A stretch of 64,000 nucleotides of DNA from Pyxicephalus adspersus (GCF_032062135.1 NC_092870.1:275854-339853), one strand, 5' to 3'. Positions 35,760-46,878 are shown, numbered from the stretch's first letter. A program made the numbers and translations. Notes: a model not told the origin generated them from the letters alone.

Positions 35760-35860
35760 ACATGCCTTCTCGCTATCAGTCAAGGCTGGAAATTATGTTT
35801 CTTTGTCTGGAGGACAGTGGAAGCCTTCTGGTAGAATGTCCTCTGGATAGCTGATTTTGG
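35760..35860. repeat. Segment shared (inverted) with 22,225-22,330
   Basis: TCAAGGCTGGAAATTATG, GGAGGACAGTGGAAGCC and TTCTGGTAGAATGTCC match the reverse complement of copy 1 just after its tandem duplication. This aligns the SANT-distal parts of both Harbinger copies. Confidence 0.8.
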
Positions 35861-35999
35861 TGAAGGCACATCATTCTACTGTGTCGCATAGATATTCCAC
35901 ACTGTAGGTATTTATCCACTTTTTTTTATTTAATTTTTTTTTTCACATGTCAACAAAATAAATCCACGTGTGCTGCATTATCTGATCTAATGCAGCGGT

Positions 36000-36899
36000 G
36001 CTTACATTTTGCCTCTAGATTGTATGTATGTATGTATGTCTGGCACTTACTAATGCTTCACTAAAACCGGATAAACAGAGTTTACATCTAGGAGCACAAT
36101 TATTGTTTTTACAATGGTTTAACTAGGATTAAGTTTAGTGGGGTGGCAACCGGACGCTTCTTAGTAATAGTATACCCATATATTTATCTACACACAATAT
36201 TAACAAACAAACCGTTTACAGTTGCAACCAAACTATGTCAATTTGCAACAGAAAATTAATCAATCAGTTAATCAGTGATCTTTTTTTGTTTTTAAGAGGT
36301 GTTTGGCTGTTGTCAAAATAACTCCCATTTTGTTTGTCTTTTTCTTTAGACAATGATTCTACACCGGTATGACCAGCAGTAGTTGCCATGGCGCCGGGGT
36401 TGGGGTGGCGGTGGTCTCAGGAGTTCCTCAAGAGGGCTGACTGCCTCCCTCGATGTGGAACTGGCTGTGTTTGTAGTAGGAGACCAAAAAAATAGGAGAG
36501 GTAAGTACTGACCAAATGTAACAGCATATTATACAGCTAGTGCTTAAATTGCACAGTGCTAAAGAATTCAGGTTATGTAATCTCATCTGACTGTTTTGCT
36601 TTTTATAACGTGCCAAACAAGAAAGAGAGGTTATTCCTGGGGCCAAGCTAATTAGGGCTATGGAACTAAAGTGATGTGGTTTGTTGGCAATGAAGGTTGT
36701 GGGTTTTCACAGGAACAAACGTGGCTAAGTGACATTTAACCTTTGTCTTCTGTTAAAATCTGCCTAGACATGAAGCTAGTCATACACTCCTAATGATACT
36801 TGATGGAGCTAGGCCTAACAAAATATCTCCTACTTTATTTTCATGTTTTTAAGGAATGTTCACAATATCTAAAATGGAGAAATACTTACATTCAGATGA
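36000..36899. other. Unassigned sequence in copy 2
   Basis: AT-rich. A candidate GC-rich stretch at about 36,370-36,430 (GCCATGGCGCCGGGG) shows no domain. Confidence 0.3.
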
Positions 36900-38659
36900 A
36901 GAACTTGTGTCCTGTGGAGGAGGTGCTGGCAAGGGCGCTCCAGTAAGCTGTAGATAAAAAATTAACACCATAAGTGGGTGAGCAGGACTAAAGTAGATTC
37001 GTAAGGTTAGTTAAGGTGAATAGATGAATGCTGAACTTCTAAATGATACTTTTTGCCTACGTCCAAAAATTCTGAGCAAACATTTGTCTGTACAACTATG
37101 GACAACTAAAAAACTCATGGCTTTTTTTTTGTTAATGCTAGCCAACAACCTCGAAAGAACCTTCATTTGATGCATGCCTAATGACTGGAAGCTACATGAA
37201 ATCCTGCTAGATCTTTCTTTGTATTTGTAACCAAAAATGGTGAAAGTAGTGCGAGAATGTGTTGAATTGCATGTTGAAATGTTACAAAAGTTGATTCTAA
37301 GTTTAGCTTACAGGCAATCTCCTCCGCCTCGGCCGCCTCCTCCCCTGTATCGGAGGACTCTGGCTGAATATGTTGGGCAGCGGGCTCCTCCTCCAGAGAT
37401 GGCACCTCCTCCTCCATGACTGCCTCCTCCGATGATGCCTCCTCCTCCCCCAGGGATGGCTCCTTCCCCTGGGGATGGCACCTGCTCCTCCATGACTGCC
37501 TCCTCCTCCCCCGGGGATGTCTCCTCCTCCACATCCTGGGGGACGGCCCTTTGCCTGTGTGGCCGCTGGATTATTTGCAGCTGCCGGCATGATGGAGAGT
37601 TGGCTGTAATACCAAAAACAAATATTCAAAATTATTAAGGATAGTAAAATATAGGAATTAAGAAAAAAAAAAAAAGTTCTAGGCTAAACAATAAGACTTT
37701 ACACAAACAACAAACATTCTAAAACACCACTCCTTAACAAGAGGAGAAGACAAAATGCGAAACTTACCAGACAGAATGCGGTCCCCCACTTCGCGGACTA
37801 CTGGTCCTACCAGTAGTTTATATTTTCATTTGTTTCGTTTTTACAAGGACAGTACTTTTAAAAAATGTTTGGACCTCTTCCGGTTAATATATTATTTGTT
37901 TTTTCCTCACCTGCCAGGAAGTAGATGGGATAGCCTGGCTGCACCAGAGTATGTCTGCCATGGAGCACCGGTTCAGAATGGCCCCTCCTCGACGTATGCC
38001 AAACATAAATAAGAAAAAAAATCCTATTTTGTTCTCAATGCTAATTACTAAACTGTTGCAATCCCACAAAAATGCAAAAATCAATTCACATTGGTAATTA
38101 TGTATAGTAAAAGAATTGAACTAACATGGTTGCCAAGCATCGGAGTCATCCCGGTAGTCCACCCCTACCACCGTTTCTGGCCCAATGAATGGCAACTCCA
38201 ATCTTTCGTACTCCCTGAGACGCTGCACAAGATGTTCATGATAGGTCCCACTCCTTCCGGCCTCTGTGCCCAGGAGCCTTTTGATGTGTCTGAAGATGTC
38301 ATTCACACGTTTTTGAGGTCCGCTGTGTACTGCCCACTGCATTTACACTCCTGGCAATTTCCTCCCAGAGACCCTGCCTTACAGCATGGGAGGTCTGGGA
38401 GTGCAAGCCCCCATGGAGTCGTGGAAAATGTTGTACGTAGGACTCCATGAGGGCTGCATTTTGCTCAGGAGTAAAGCTGGTTGCCTTGGAAGCAGAATCC
38501 CTGGTCGGGCTCAAACTGGCTGAGGGGCCAGGGGCCTAGATGTTACTTGGCCTGCTTCACAGAGCAACCTAGTTGGCCTGAGGGAGCTGCCTGTTGGTCT
38601 ATAGACTGAATACCCTGGGGTGGTGGCGGGGCTGGCAGCAGCGACAGTGGTGGTTCCAT
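36898..38659 (-). pseudogene. Harbinger Myb/SANT-like protein, copy 2
   Basis: Start ATG 38,659 (MEPPLSLLPAP). The exon to about 38,130 contains FTPEQNAALMESYVQHFPRL, AVRQGLWEEIARSVNAVG and DIFRHIKRLLGTEAG (Myb/SANT trihelix), parallel to copy 1, and ends at a GTTAGT donor. A frameshift lies near 38,530-38,515. Leftward, candidate exons differ from copy 1: GPVVREVGDRILSG followed by GTAAGT (about 37,770-37,820), an acidic Gly/Glu-rich exon 37,310-37,590 (EEEVPSLEEEPAAQHIQ), and a short one with a GTAAGT donor near 36,890-36,950. Part of the tail therefore seems exchanged or belongs to another insertion. Confidence 0.65.
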
Positions 38660-38921
38660 GTTACTAGAAGGAAAAAAAGAGTTATGGGACAACACACCAA
38701 AAACACTTTTTGGAGGAATAAAGTAAATGGTGTATTCTTACTTTACGTTTTTCTTGTAGCAGCCTTCTGGTTTGGGTGTTCTTTTTTGTCTTTGTAAAGT
38801 TTTGGTTTGCATGCAGAATGGCTATGGACCTCTGTGCAAATTTATAGGGATACAGTACGTGCTCAAGTTTATGCACCGTTTATGCGCACTTAAACGTGCA
38901 AGAATTTTGCTTGTTGTTGTC

Positions 38922-39905
38922 ATGGAGCAGGATTTGGAAGTAGAAGTGCTGTTCACCACTGCTGTTGTGGCATCAAACGCAACGCTGCTTGTTACTGCAG
39001 AAGAGGAGCAGCAAAAACAACAACCACAGGAGCAAGCTTCAACTTCGCAACGGGTACGGGAGCCACACATTTTCTTGGAGCGTAGCCACCTTGAGAATTT
39101 ACGTGACCAGGATGTCAAAAGGCGTTTCCGCCTGTCTCGCCAGGTCATCCATAACCTGTACAGCTTGCTGGAAGATAAAATTGCTGCAAAAAAACAAGAA
39201 AAGCCAGGCAGTGCCATGACCAGGCTCTTGGCCACTCTGTATATTTTAGGAAGGGGTTCCTTTCAAACCTCCTCGGCCTTAATTTGTGGACTAAGCCACA
39301 GGTTAGGCCAGGCTATGCCAGGCTATGACCTGTATTGTAAATATGTCATATTTTGTGCTAACATCTAATTTAGCAAATAGTTGATAAATATTGTACAATA
39401 TTGGGAGCATGGGGGAAGAACTAACTTTCAGATATTCCCAGAAGCCCTAGTATAATTACTATTTTCACAGCTCGCAGTACTTCAGTGTGGTAGTCAGTAG
39501 TAACAATGTCTCCTAACAACCAAAAAGCAATAAAGTGACCGAAGAGTACAAGCCTTAACAACCTTTGTAAAAAAAAAAAAAACTACACTGCATTCACAGA
39601 ACACTTACTATACCAAGAACTAACATGTATTATGTTTGTCTTTTTACAGCTGACAAAGGATACGGGCAGCTTCCATGGCTTATGACAGCTGTGTGTCACC
39701 CCTGGTCTGAAGCAGAGCATAATTACAGCAAGGCTCTGCAGAAAGGCCGGGGGGTTGTGGAGCAAACCATCGGGCTGCTAAAAGCACGTTTTCTGTGCTT
39801 GGCGTGGCCTGCTGGTGAGCTCCTGTACGCACCATGGAAAGCTGCCCGAGTCATCATGGCATGCTGCATCCTACATAACCTGTCCCTGTATCATGGTGAT
39901 ACCTA
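38922..39905 (+). pseudogene. Harbinger DDE nuclease, copy 2, lacking first catalytic block
   Basis: Start ATG 38,922 (MEQDLEVEVLF). Exon 1 carries RDQDVKRRFRLSRQVIHNLY, TRLLATLYILGRGSFQ and LICGLSH, ending near 39,302. The segment encoding GAIDGTHV in copy 1 is absent, so the first catalytic Asp is lost. The last exon begins after TTTTTACAG at 39,650: DKGYGQLPWLMTA (second Asp), EAEHNYSKALQKG, VVEQTIGLLKARFLCL (Glu) and APWKAARVIMACCILHNL to a stop at 39,905. The deletion makes it inactive although both remaining exons are open. Confidence 0.88.
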
Positions 39906-40339
39906 GGACATTGCAGAGGAACTCGAGCCAGAGGTACATCAACATCCTGCCTCCAGCTCCCAAAGCACAGCAGAGTCAGGGATGAACTTATTGCTAATGT
40001 CTTTGCACGTGAGTATTTACATATGTTTACAATGCATGCATTTCAGCACATCATGTTTGGGTTACAAACCAACCTAGGAGTTGAAGTCATACCAAGCACA
40101 CTTTAATCGTTTGGGAAATGAAATAGCAGACATATTTGTGTAAGAGCTGGACCTTTATGGGACACTTTACAAAAACACATTGCCAAACTAGGGCAGAGTG
40201 CAATTTAGTTTAGATTTGGGCAAGCATTGCTTAAGCAGCCAGAAAAGCATGAAAAATACAATCCAGCAGCATGTAGTTACCACTAAAGCATGATTAACCA
40301 TGCTGCTTTACACATCCTAATAATGTAATCTATTTCTTT

Positions 40340-40600
40340 ACAGGGCCTTCATAAACACCCAGGAAACTGTAGACTGGCTCAGTGCACAAATTAAGGGCGA
40401 CGTGGTTTGAAAGGACTCCCTTCCTAAAATATATAGAGTGTCCAGGAGCCTCATCATTCTTGGCACAGCCTAGCTTTTCTTGGTTTTTGCTGCAATTTTA
40501 CCTTCCAGAAAGATGTACAGGTCATGGATGACCTGGCGGGACAGGCATAAACGCCTTTTGACATTCTGGTCATTGGTTTGAGGAGCAAAAAAAAATGAGT
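40340..40600 (-). pseudogene. Inverted duplicate of nuclease exon 1, copy 2
   Basis: Minus strand reads NDQNVKRRLCLSRQVIHD followed by LYIFLEGKIAAKTKKS-type sequence and, further left, the LYILGR and CxxxQSTVS region of exon 1. It faces the nuclease gene tail to tail. Its outer breakpoint equals that of the fragment at 16,749 in copy 1. Confidence 0.8.
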
Positions 40601-41190
40601 TTGTTGGCACAAAGCAATATAATATGTTTGGCACTAAGTTAAATTGTCCCTGGCATTTTTCTATACAAAATGAGTAATACAATTAGAATCGTGTAAACAC
40701 GTAAATAAAGCATACTATCTGGTATGTAAGAGTGCTTGACCCTGCTTGTGAGCTTGGCAATCATTGTGGTTTGATGTTGTGCTTGGCAACCTGGAACTCC
40801 TTCCATCACCATCAGGTGTGTTAGAATGAGTATGTAACTCAGCTAGACAACTAACTGACAACCTGTTTGGACAGCAAGTGGAAGTGTGTTTGTATACGAT
40901 AGTGCTAAGATCAGGCAGCACTTACTCAAAAGAAGATGAAGCATTAAAGATTCAAACTTACCTGTATTGGACTGTAGATGCGCACAGAACAGAGAGCAGG
41001 TGTGCGCTAAATAATTGCTATGACCCCACCATTGCCAGCTTAACAGATTCTCCTTAATCACGCAGCTTTTATCAAGGCAGGAATCCGGCTGGAAAATGAA
41101 GGTGCATGTACTAGCACTCGGTTCTGGCCCGCGGAAAAGCGCCTTGTATTTTGGAGCGTACGCGCATTTCACTGATAAATCAGGGTCACT

Positions 41191-41911
41191 GTCTTTCAAG
41201 AAAAGGGATAGGGGAAACGGGAATTTTTCTTACAGATGGGCAGAGTGTTTTATGTTCTAATGATGTTGTAGTAATAAGATTGCACCTATATTTTCATTTT
41301 TTTTTAAATAGAAATCCCAGCTCGTGCTATCAGATGGGGGTGTCTCATTCACATGAAGATTGAACTTTGTGCTCACCTCTCATCGCAGCAGCAATCCTCT
41401 GAACGGATGACAGCTGAGCACAGAGCAGCCTCACTTAGATCCGTGCAGAGGAGAAGAGCTGCCAAGGAGAGGTGGGCACAGCAGCCGGGCGGAGCAACCG
41501 GCTAAAACCCTCTTGGGAGAACTATGTAGGATTTTTACTCTCCCATTTGGGTTGTTTATCCCCCTTTATTTTAACTGTATTTTTACAGGTAGTTTATTTG
41601 TTTTATGCACTTAAAAGATAGGAAATGGTATCTGTTTAGTGAAAGGAAATATGCTACACTGAATGGTTATTGTTGCAATTATCTGTAGATGTTTACAGTC
41701 ATCAATATTGTATGGAATTTATTACAATCACATGTACTGTTTTCCTGTCCTTTTACTTTATCCTGTGGATATATGCAAATGTTTATTTGTTGTTTTTATT
41801 TTATAAATAACATTTTTAAAAATCAATAAAAATTATTGAACACAAAAACATTGGATGGTATCAACCTATACATTAAGACATGGCCACAAAGTTCAAACAT
41901 AAATTCCATTC
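41191..41911. other. Unassigned sequence beside Harbinger copy 2
   Basis: The piece at about 41,385-41,480 (CAATCCTCTGAACGGATGAC) resembles about 35,630-35,700. The rest is AT-rich with an AATAAAAATTATTG stretch near 41,826; no gene seen. Confidence 0.35.
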
Positions 41912-42640
41912 AATGTTCTCCCAGAATTTTTTTTTAGCCGGGTTGTCAAAAATGGGGCGGGGCAAGACACCGCAAATTTAGTGTTCCCAGTAGTTTATGC
42001 CACAGGTATTCAGTAACCCCTATTAGTGCCAGCAGTGTTCTACCTACCCCCTATAATTTGTCCATTCTATGTATTATGCCCCGACTGTCCAGTGCTGTGT
42101 ATTTTCATCCAACTGCCTAGTGTTCTAGGTTTTAGGAGTGTAATGCCTTGAAGTAGTGTAATAGTGTGATTAATGTGGTGTAACAAGTGAGGCTTCGTTC
42201 ACATTAGCAGCCAAAAATTGGGCCATTTACTGTTCCCGAGTGACTACTGGTAACTGCTAGGCACCTGGGATTGGTAACAGGCGGTAAGTGGTGGGCTTTT
42301 TCAGAGCTAGCAGTATTTTAAGCAGCAGTGGTTCCTGGCATGAAGAAGGAGAAATGCAGCAAATGCAACCTTACTACCAGTGTGAATTCCCCCTAACTTC
42401 AGATGTGTCCCATGCTGGCTCAGCTTCTCTCTTTTTTCTGATGCCAACAGTAACAACCAGCGTCGCCTTGCACTGCCCATGCATGAGATTGAGCACTTTT
42501 TTTTTCTTTTTTTACATTTTGGGAAAGCCTTTTGAAGATGCATGCGCAGAAGAAGCAGCCCACAGCCTCTTGGTATGTGTGACACAAAAATCCCAGGAGG
42601 CTGCGGATTTTCCCCTCTACCATTGCAGGTAAGACGGAAG
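41912..42640 (+). repeat. Non-autonomous repeat family A, copy 2
   Basis: AATGTTCTCCCAGAATTTTT, then GCCGGGTTGTC and GCAAATTTAGTGTTCCC. It matches 26,583-27,345 throughout in the same orientation and runs about 90 bp further (GCGCAGAAGAAGCAGCCC). Confidence 0.65.
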
Positions 42641-43429
42641 GGGAGAGAGGTCCTCCCAAAAAAAAACAAAAAAAAAAAAAAACATTATATAAAAGGGAAA
42701 GTCACTCTTTTATATAAGGTTAAAAAAATGGCTAGGAAGGGGCATGAGCGGGCGTCCATGAAGGTTTACTGCTAGACGGCCCCCTCCCTCCAGATCATAC
42801 AGTGGTTCCAGCACTTGTGAGACCCGGTTGCCACGCGAAAACATAACCCGAGCGAGCAGTAGCAAGCAACAACACAGGCTAGGAGGAACAAAGCCAAAGA
42901 TTAGGCTCCACGCTCTCAATCCCCGAGACTCGTCCCTAAGATGCTGCTGCACACTCTGCAGCCCAGGAGAAGAGAACTTCCCTGCAAGGTACGAGACAAA
43001 AGCCCTGATTTCAAAGGCAGAGATGAGGCCTCTCCATCTGGGTCCCCTATTAGCCCTCAATCTAAGCAGCCACATGAGGTTCCCCCCAGCCATTTCAATG
43101 GGGTTCAATCCTAACTCAAGATGATAACCTCCTACATCAATTTGACATAAAGGGAAGGTAAAATTTCAACAGAAAGAAAATTGAACACAGTTACCATGCC
43201 TTCCACAGACACCTCAGGTGTTGGGATTTAGTTAGATCTTACTAGGAAGTAATTGGATAGCCGAGTCCCTATGTTGAGAATAACCCCTGTAGGTTAGTTT
43301 AGTAGCATTGGGAAGCGGATATAATGGGGTTTCTTTTTTTTTTTTTTCCTCTAGGGTTTATATGGGTTAAATGTAGGAAGAAGCTGGGAGCTGTAGGTTC
43401 CGGAGGGGTTCCACATGCCCTCTACCTTT
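42641..43429. other. Unassigned sequence
   Basis: Contains A-runs near 42,660-42,682 that could be a retroposon tail, and a GC-moderate block (42,780-43,120) open on both strands without a recognised domain. Confidence 0.3.
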
Positions 43430-43506
43430 GGGGAATTTTGCACGGGCCATATTTATAATATTGACCCGACCAAAATCTCCCTGTAAAAATGGAGCATATT
43501 GTAGTA
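43430..43506. repeat. Left arm of a perfect 77-bp inverted repeat
   Basis: GGGGAATTTTGCACGGGCC at the outer end. The reverse complement is present without mismatch at about 44,231-44,307; about 720 bp separate the arms. Confidence 0.9.
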
Positions 43507-43990
43507 CATAGTCTATAGCTTTTTTTTGGACGGTTTCTATCTAGTTAAACTAGTTTTATTCCATATGTCCAAATTAGAATCTCCTAAAAGAATAACCATG
43601 CCTTTGACCTTGGGCCATATCTTCCCCAACATTTCCGAAAAAAATCGGTTTGACCCTCATTCGGAGCATATTATGATACCATTGGGATCAAATGTGTGCC
43701 ATAGTAACCAGTTACTAAAAGATACCTCCCCCTGGGTCTTTAACTACTTCTTGCTTGACAAAATTTGCACTTTTCCTAAATGCTACTAAAACCCCATTCT
43801 TCTTTCTCTTGTAGTTTGCTTTAAAAAATATAGGGTAGTTCTTATGCAAATACCGAGGGGCACTTTTAAAAAATGTGTTTCCTGTAGTGCCAATATGTCC
43901 ACTTTTAAGGCATTATAGTATTGAAAAGCTTTTGACCCTTTGATCGGGGAATTAAGCCCCCCTGCACATTATGGGAAAGCATTGTACAGT
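43485..43990 (-). pseudogene. L1 endonuclease fragment
   Basis: Minus strand reads MLSHNVQGGLNSPIKGSK, then VDILALQETHFLK and KNGVLVAFRKSANF, then PGGGI with stops and, in other frames, a GDSNLD-like region and VQKKAIDYVLQYAP. This is the N-terminal endonuclease of an L1-type ORF2, third L1 copy in the window. Stops near 43,700 and 43,555 inactivate it. No reverse transcriptase follows. Confidence 0.75.
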
Positions 43991-44230
43991 GAAATTTTGC
44001 TTAGGATTGATCAGGGTCATGTTTTAGATGCAAGCCAAGAGTGCAAGTCTGATACCCATGTACACCAAAAGAAGAAGTCTTCAAAAACGCAATAACAAAA
44101 AAAATAATCATAACTCAACAAACCATAACATAACACATATTGCGATTTGTAGACAACAAGTATCTCCCCATCGACCAGGTACCCAATCACCCCGATCGAT
44201 GCAGAAACACCGCCCCCCCGTTCCACCGTG

Positions 44231-44307
44231 TACTACAATATGCTCCATTTTTACAGGGAGATTTTGGTCGGGTCAATATTATAAATATGGCCCGTGCAAA
44301 ATTCCCC
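44231..44307. repeat. Right arm of the 77-bp inverted repeat
   Basis: TACTACAATATGCTCCATTT to GCAAAATTCCCC, the exact reverse complement of the left arm. Confidence 0.9.
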
Positions 44308-44509
44308 TTAATCTGGCATGGATATATATATAAATCGTAATTGATCGATAAAAAGACCAAAGATTATCTGTTTTGTCTGTTTGATGGTTGTGTTTGTTTG
44401 ACTGTCCGTTTTTGTTTTAAATAGCTTTTTTTTCCTGTTTCTTGCTGACCTTTTAAGAGGGAATGGTCAAGGAATGGTCACAGGTGATTTAGGTTCTGGG
44501 CAGACACCT

Positions 44510-44745
44510 TGAGCTTGCTCACTCTTGGCTGGTAAAACAAGAAGCTTGGAATCAAGTAGAGTTAGAAAACACAGGAGTTTTGAAAACAAAAGGATTTGAA
44601 TCCTTATAATAACTACGAACCATAAGTAAACTTTTATAACTCCTTGAAAACAAACATTGTAACTGGGAAAATGAGTGGTAGAAAGGTGGAAGGTTTTGTT
44701 CAGTGCAGTCTACAGTATGTATGCACAAGTGGAGCAACAGGAGGA
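44510..44745 (+). mobile_element. CR1 leader and ORF1 start fragment
   Basis: ACTCTTGGCTGGTAAAACAA, AACATTGTAACTGGGAAAATG and the ORF1 opening codons (MSGRKVEGFVQ) match 8,643-8,695 and 8,980-9,100, without the L2-like insertion. It ends abruptly where Harbinger sequence begins. Confidence 0.8.
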
Positions 44746-45560
44746 GCCGCCTGGTGGTAAATATTGCGACTTTCCGCAGGCTAAACCTAGGCTTTGCCAT
44801 CGAACTAGATTTTCCCACAAAAGTCACAAGCACACACACGTTCTTGTTTGCTTCTATAGATATGTGTGTATATGTGTGTCTATATATATATAATTGTAAT
44901 TACTATAGGTATTATAATAATAAATACTAGTACTATTTGTTTTGTGTAAACACCTAAATAATGCATACACTCCAGTATTTATGAGCATTAAGTTAAGCAA
45001 CAACACAACATCTGTTCATTTCTAAGAGTGCCTGCTTGTGAGCTTGGCAATTAATGTGGTTTGATGTTGTGCTTAGCAACCTGGACCTCCTTCCATCACC
45101 ATCAGGTGTGTTAGAATGAGTATGCAACTCAGCTGGACAACTAATTCACAACCAGTTTGGGCAGCGTGTGTTTGTAAAAGTGTGTTTGTAAACAATAGTG
45201 CTAAGATCAGGCAGCACAGCACAATGACAACAAACCTATAACACTACCACTAATGAACAGAGGAGTTGTATGGGAGCAAATCAGCATGAGTGAAAATGTC
45301 AGACTATTAAAAAAAAAAAAAGAAATAAAAACCATGACAATTTATTCAGAAAAGGACTATGTACATAATACATTCAAATACCAATATGGGACAAAGAGGG
45401 GACAATAGCAACGAGAGGGGTCAAGTAGCACTTTAGAGTGGAAACCATACAGACATTTGTACTCAATACTTGTGGAAAAAATGACAAAACATTGCTGAAG
45501 AATTGCTAAACAACAGAAACTGCCATTACAAACTGGCATTATAAAGAGCCTTTATAAAAA
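44746..45560. mobile_element. Harbinger fragment, internally deleted
   Basis: 44,757-44,900 matches the 33,300-33,430 part of copy 2. 44,990-45,560 matches the reversed 16,100-16,620 part of copy 1 (for example GTTTGATGTTGTGC and CCTTCCATCACCATCAGGTG). Two distant parts of the element are joined, so most of it, with both genes, is missing. Confidence 0.75.
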
Positions 45561-45945
45561 GGCAAAAGCATATCAATAGTGATTTCATATCCACGTCATT
45601 AAAACCATGTGAAAAAAAATTTTTAATTAATAAATAAATACAATGAATAGGTAAAATACATCAGTGAAGGTGCTTGAAATAAATCGTATATCGGGACATA
45701 AAGTGCAATGGTGCTGTGTATATATCCTAAATCAATAAAAATCAATGCACGTACTATTTAAAAGTGCAATCATACAAAAGCTATATAAAGTTAGAAATAA
45801 CTTTTTATATAACTTTTGTATGATTGCACTATTCATTGTATTCATTTATTAAATACATTTTTTTTTCCACATGGTTTTAACTTTGACTTGGATATGAAAT
45901 CACTATTGATATGCTTTTGCCTTTTTATAAAGGCTCTTATTCACA
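45541..45945. repeat. Large foldback (inverted repeat)
   Basis: About 45,541-45,650 (AGCCTTTATAAAAAGGCAAA, ATATCAATAGTGATTTCATA) is repeated inverted at about 45,830-45,943. A second stem nests inside: 45,763-45,789 (AGTGCAATCATACAAAAG) with 45,801-45,830. Together they could fold into one long hairpin. It lies next to a hammerhead-like motif, as does the foldback at 53.6-54.4 kb. Confidence 0.8.
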
Positions 45946-46274
45946 GCACCTTGATCACAGGACTCGCATACGCTGAGCACTTTTTAAAAAAAATAGTGAA
46001 TACAATAGAGATAACAATTGATAATTGATAATTTATTTTTAGAACTCTGCAAATAATTGAATAAATAGTTGGAAAGACATCATACATTGCTGCTTCTGTC
46101 CGTTACCACCTATCATAGGTGAGACCTTATGTGCGTCAAACATCAGGTACATTTACATCCAAATTGATCCAATATGTAAAGAATATATTGAATAATTATT
46201 ATTAATAATATTGGCAAATTATGAATCAAATATGAAAAATATGTACTGTTCTAATTTTAGATATTCCTGTTTTG

Positions 46275-46315
46275 GTCCTGAGTAAGCCGAACTTATCCGT
46301 GAAACGCGTAGATAT
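46275..46315 (+). ncRNA. Degenerate hammerhead-ribozyme-like motif
   Basis: CTGAGTAAGCCG, then TCCGTGAAACGCGTAGAT. The GAAACGCGTA half fits the short helix-III hammerheads known from Penelope-like elements. The CTGANGA half is altered (CTGAGTA), so activity is unlikely. Confidence 0.4.
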
Positions 46316-46489
46316 CAAGAGGGAGAACCCTAACTAGGGGTGACCCCAACAGGAATATCAATGTGTTTGCACCTTTTTAATCTAAGTTTTATATGTTAGA
46401 TATAATTTTTATATCTGTTTAATAAAAATGTTATACTTTACTAACAAAACTAGGAAATTTTTATTGGTTGACCTATAAAGTCCCATACT

Positions 46490-46878
46490 GTGATTTTTTG
46501 ATTCACAAAGTGTTTGATGACACCAAACTATGTAATGGAATTAAGTCCATACAGGATGTCTGTAATCTACAAGCAGACCTGGATGTACTGTTTGATTGGG
46601 CAGCCAAGTGCCAAATGACATTTAATATAGATGAATGTAAAATTATGAACTTGGGAGCTAACAACATGCATGCTTCATACTGTCTAGGGGGAATACATTT
46701 GGGGGAGTCAGAAATGGAAAAGTGGAAAAGGATCTAGGGGTTCTGGTAGATCATAGACTTAATAACAGCATGCAATGCCAAGCTGCAATATCTAAAGCTA
46801 GCAAGGTACTTTCTTGTATTAAAAGAGGAATAGACTGCAGAGATGGAGACATAATCCTGCCCCTGTACAAAGCATTGG
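46490..46878 (+). pseudogene. CR1 reverse-transcriptase fragment joined to Tc1
   Basis: DDTKLCNGIKSIQDVCNLQ, LFDWAAKCQMTFNID, NNMHASYCLGGIHLGESE, then KDLGVLVDHRLNNSMQCQ and ILPLYKALV follow the CR1 ORF2 segment at 11,528-11,890 closely. It ends inside LYKALV where Tc1 transposase sequence starts without a terminal repeat. Confidence 0.88.

Larger units (their letters stand above)
32890..41190. mobile_element. Harbinger-type element, copy 2 (about 8.3 kb), opposite orientation
   Basis: Left terminus GGCTGATTCATCAAGC at 32,890, preceded by TAA (a usual Harbinger target). The right terminus is about 41,183 (CACTGATAAATCAGGG). It mirrors copy 1: arm 32,890-34,800, Myb/SANT-type gene on minus, nuclease on plus, inverted exon fragment, and the three-times-repeated segment at 40,700-40,925. 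The part at 35,900-38,010 does not match copy 1 and holds different 3' exons or a nested repeat. Identity with copy 1 is clearly below perfect, so these are old independent insertions or an old duplication. Confidence 0.7.

Noticed and set aside
37178..37629. Overlapping Gly/Arg/Glu-rich frames on both strands
   Set aside because: GGA/GAG-rich low complexity makes all frames open; only the acidic minus frame is kept, as part of the Harbinger gene.
15306..41190. Assembly-generated palindrome
   Set aside because: The inverted copies differ by many substitutions, deletions and private insertions, unlike an assembly artefact.
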